From Escallonia rubra (taxonomy: Eukaryota; Streptophyta; Magnoliopsida; Escalloniales; Escalloniaceae): 64,000 nt of DNA. Each line of letters starts with the position of its first letter. Within the stretch, counting starts at the first letter, position 1. The notes under the pieces were generated by a model that made no database searches, was not told where the DNA came from, and worked only from the letters and a program-made list of their open reading frames with translations. Made by a program: the position numbers and the translations under genes. Shown here piece after piece: positions 62,409 to 64,000 of this stretch. The stretch covers positions 434,001-498,000 of the forward strand of contig JAVXUO010002887.1 of NCBI GenBank assembly GCA_033065855.1. The letters are read 5' to 3'.

Positions 62409-62711
62409 ATGTCAGAGTCTCGGGGAGTGAAAATTGTGATCATAAACACGCAGTATGTGGAGACTGATGCCACGAGCTTCAAGTCTGTTGTCCAGAATCT
62501 TACAGGGAAGGATTCCAAGGTTGCGCACGAACCCTCGTCGTCTAAGCAACATGGCAGCAGGAATCAAGCTGGTGCAGGGTTTGGAAATGGAGTGTCTGGT
62601 ACAAGTGATGGTCGTTCGGTTATGTCACGAGGCATGTCGTTCAAGGATTTAGATAGGTTGCTGACGGATTTGCCGCCGTTTGACGAACTTTATCGGCTAT
62701 GCCGGGATTAA
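62409..62711 (+). CDS. VQ-motif protein, 100 residues (VQ1/VQ10-like)
   Basis: Small plant nuclear co-factor, expected to bind group I or IIc WRKY transcription factors through its VQ motif and tune defence or stress responses. The motif FKSVVQNLTG lies at residues 24-33 and fits FxxxVQxLTG exactly. It is preceded by a conserved-looking V-K-I-V-I-I-N-T-Q-Y-V-E-T-D stretch, which in my recollection is characteristic of the short VQ1/VQ10 group. A Ser/Gly-rich linker (about 36-75) leads to a C-terminal F-K-D-L-D-R-L-L-T-D-L-P-P-F-D-E-L segment, probably helical. The gene is intronless, as most eudicot VQ genes are. The start is the first in-frame ATG; a TATA box sits about 110 bases upstream. 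Confidence 0.9.
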   Translation: MSESRGVKIVIINTQYVETDATSFKSVVQNLTGKDSKVAHEPSSSKQHGSRNQAGAGFGNGVSGTSDGRSVMSRGMSFKDLDRLLTDLPPFDELYRLCRD

Positions 62712-64000
62712 AATTTTGCAACAGTACATGCACGCTGTACATTTGCTAATTATACGCACGCTAAATACGCACTTTTTTCGATTTGTTCTGTCATCTTTTG
62801 TTGCTTGAAGATATATTTATTCACAAAAGTATGCCTATGGCAGGGCAGTAATTGGTCCATATTATTCATTGATTCTTTGTTTAGCGGAGTTCCTTGCTGG
62901 ATCAAGGATTGTTTTTGCTACTGTTATGTGGTGTACTTATGAAACACAATGTACTTGTTATGGGCACTCGTATCCAGCTACTTGGAAGCAGAGAGTTCTG
63001 CGGCTTTGTTGAATTGTTCTCTAGAATTTAATATTACTAATATAATATATATAATAATAATAATAGTCAGCATGAGATGGTGAGATCTGTTGTCCCATAG
63101 TCTACCTGCTTTTATCAGATAGTCATCTACTGAAACTTGTGAACTATATGCTTTTTAAAATGGCCCCTTGAAGAACTGGCTACCGTGGACCAACCAAAGG
63201 CTCTCGAGTCTCGCCCACTCTCCCGCGCAAGTGGTAGAACATAAATGATAAATAGTTTCTGATGCCACGATTTGTTTACTTGCAAGTTGCTAATCATTTT
63301 AAGTAGAAGTATGCGACTACATTCATCTTGTAATGTACACGTTAATCTGCGAAACTGTGCTATTATACTCATACTTGTAGCACTACTTAATTAGAAACAA
63401 TAGCAATGTCATAGTATAAACCATGACAACAGGATACTGAGTATTCCACCAATACCATTTTTCTCCACGCTACTTAATTAGTAATTACAACCGTAACTTG
63501 CTAAACTATTAATTAAGTAGTACATGAATTGTCATAAACAGTTTAGAATTGCAACTATAGAGCAACCTGCTATATATGCAATAAAATACGAGAAAATGTT
63601 TCTTGTGGACCGCTACAAAACGTATCATAGAGAGGGGGAAGTCTTTAATCTCTTTAATCTTTAAGGTCCGCGAATGCAATGGGTTCATGAACTGTTGAAA
63701 ATATTGCGTAGTCTAAGATTTATTGTCTCGACCATCTAGAATCGTTGAATATGTAGTAACATACATCCTTGCCTCCCTTGGCCTTTCTTTGTATCCCATC
63801 TGCCTCTCCTACTTCATCGATCCTAAATACTTGGAACCATGCATTATTTACTTTATGAAATGACGATGGCACTAGTCTTAATTACGCGCAATCCATCCGT
63901 GGCCAATTCAGTTCCACAATATTAATGTAGACTGCAGAGTTCTTCTATACCATAATGACACCAAATTGGCTATGACTTGCAAAAGAATAAAACAAATTAG
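62712..64000. other. VQ 3' UTR and right-end intergenic sequence
   Basis: A (TAA)n/(TA)n patch lies near 63035-63066. No further gene is supported to the window end. Confidence 0.45.

Overview
This is a nuclear genome window from a eudicot plant. It has intron-rich plant genes with GT-AG splice sites, AT-rich intergenic DNA full of degraded retroelements and MITEs, microsatellites, and proteins of plant-only families (NCED, an ETR1-type ethylene receptor, a PAM2/CID RNA-binding protein, a VQ protein). I cannot name the species from sequence alone.

Layout. From 1 to 9.3 kb there is no gene I can identify: a SINE-like fragment (about 2.63 kb), an unassigned two-exon candidate (5.41-5.80 kb) and a 5'-truncated LINE tail with target-site duplications (7.8-8.0 kb). 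At 9.65-11.44 kb (minus strand) is an intact intronless 9-cis-epoxycarotenoid dioxygenase, the committed step of abscisic acid synthesis. Its promoter holds a TATA box, a G-box/ABRE core and a roughly 280-bp tandem duplication further upstream. From 12 to 22 kb there are short tandem duplications, microsatellites and two divergent LINE remnants. From 22.67 to 27.46 kb lies a 14-copy tandem array of a unit of about 350 bp. It is followed by a duplicated flank whose second copy is split by a 0.5-kb foldback element; the first copy preserves the empty site. From 31.5 to 34.35 kb is a degenerate Copia retrotransposon, and at 35.0 kb a Tourist-like MITE.

At 37.87-45.80 kb (plus strand) is a complete six-exon ETR1 ethylene receptor predicted at 740 residues. 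Intron 1 is 4.5 kb and has collected several mobile elements. The H-box arginine next to the phospho-accepting histidine reads as glycine. A TRIM-type miniature retrotransposon lies at 47.77-48.08 kb. At 51.97-58.75 kb (plus) is a ten-exon gene for a 328-residue protein with a PAM2 motif and two RRMs (CID8-13 family). At 62.41-62.71 kb (plus) is an intronless 100-residue VQ-motif protein.

The genes do not form an operon or cluster. Two act in hormone pathways (ABA synthesis, ethylene perception), one probably in poly(A)-binding-protein-linked mRNA regulation, and one probably as a WRKY co-factor. All gene models were hand-spliced from reading-frame continuity and family conservation, without transcript data.
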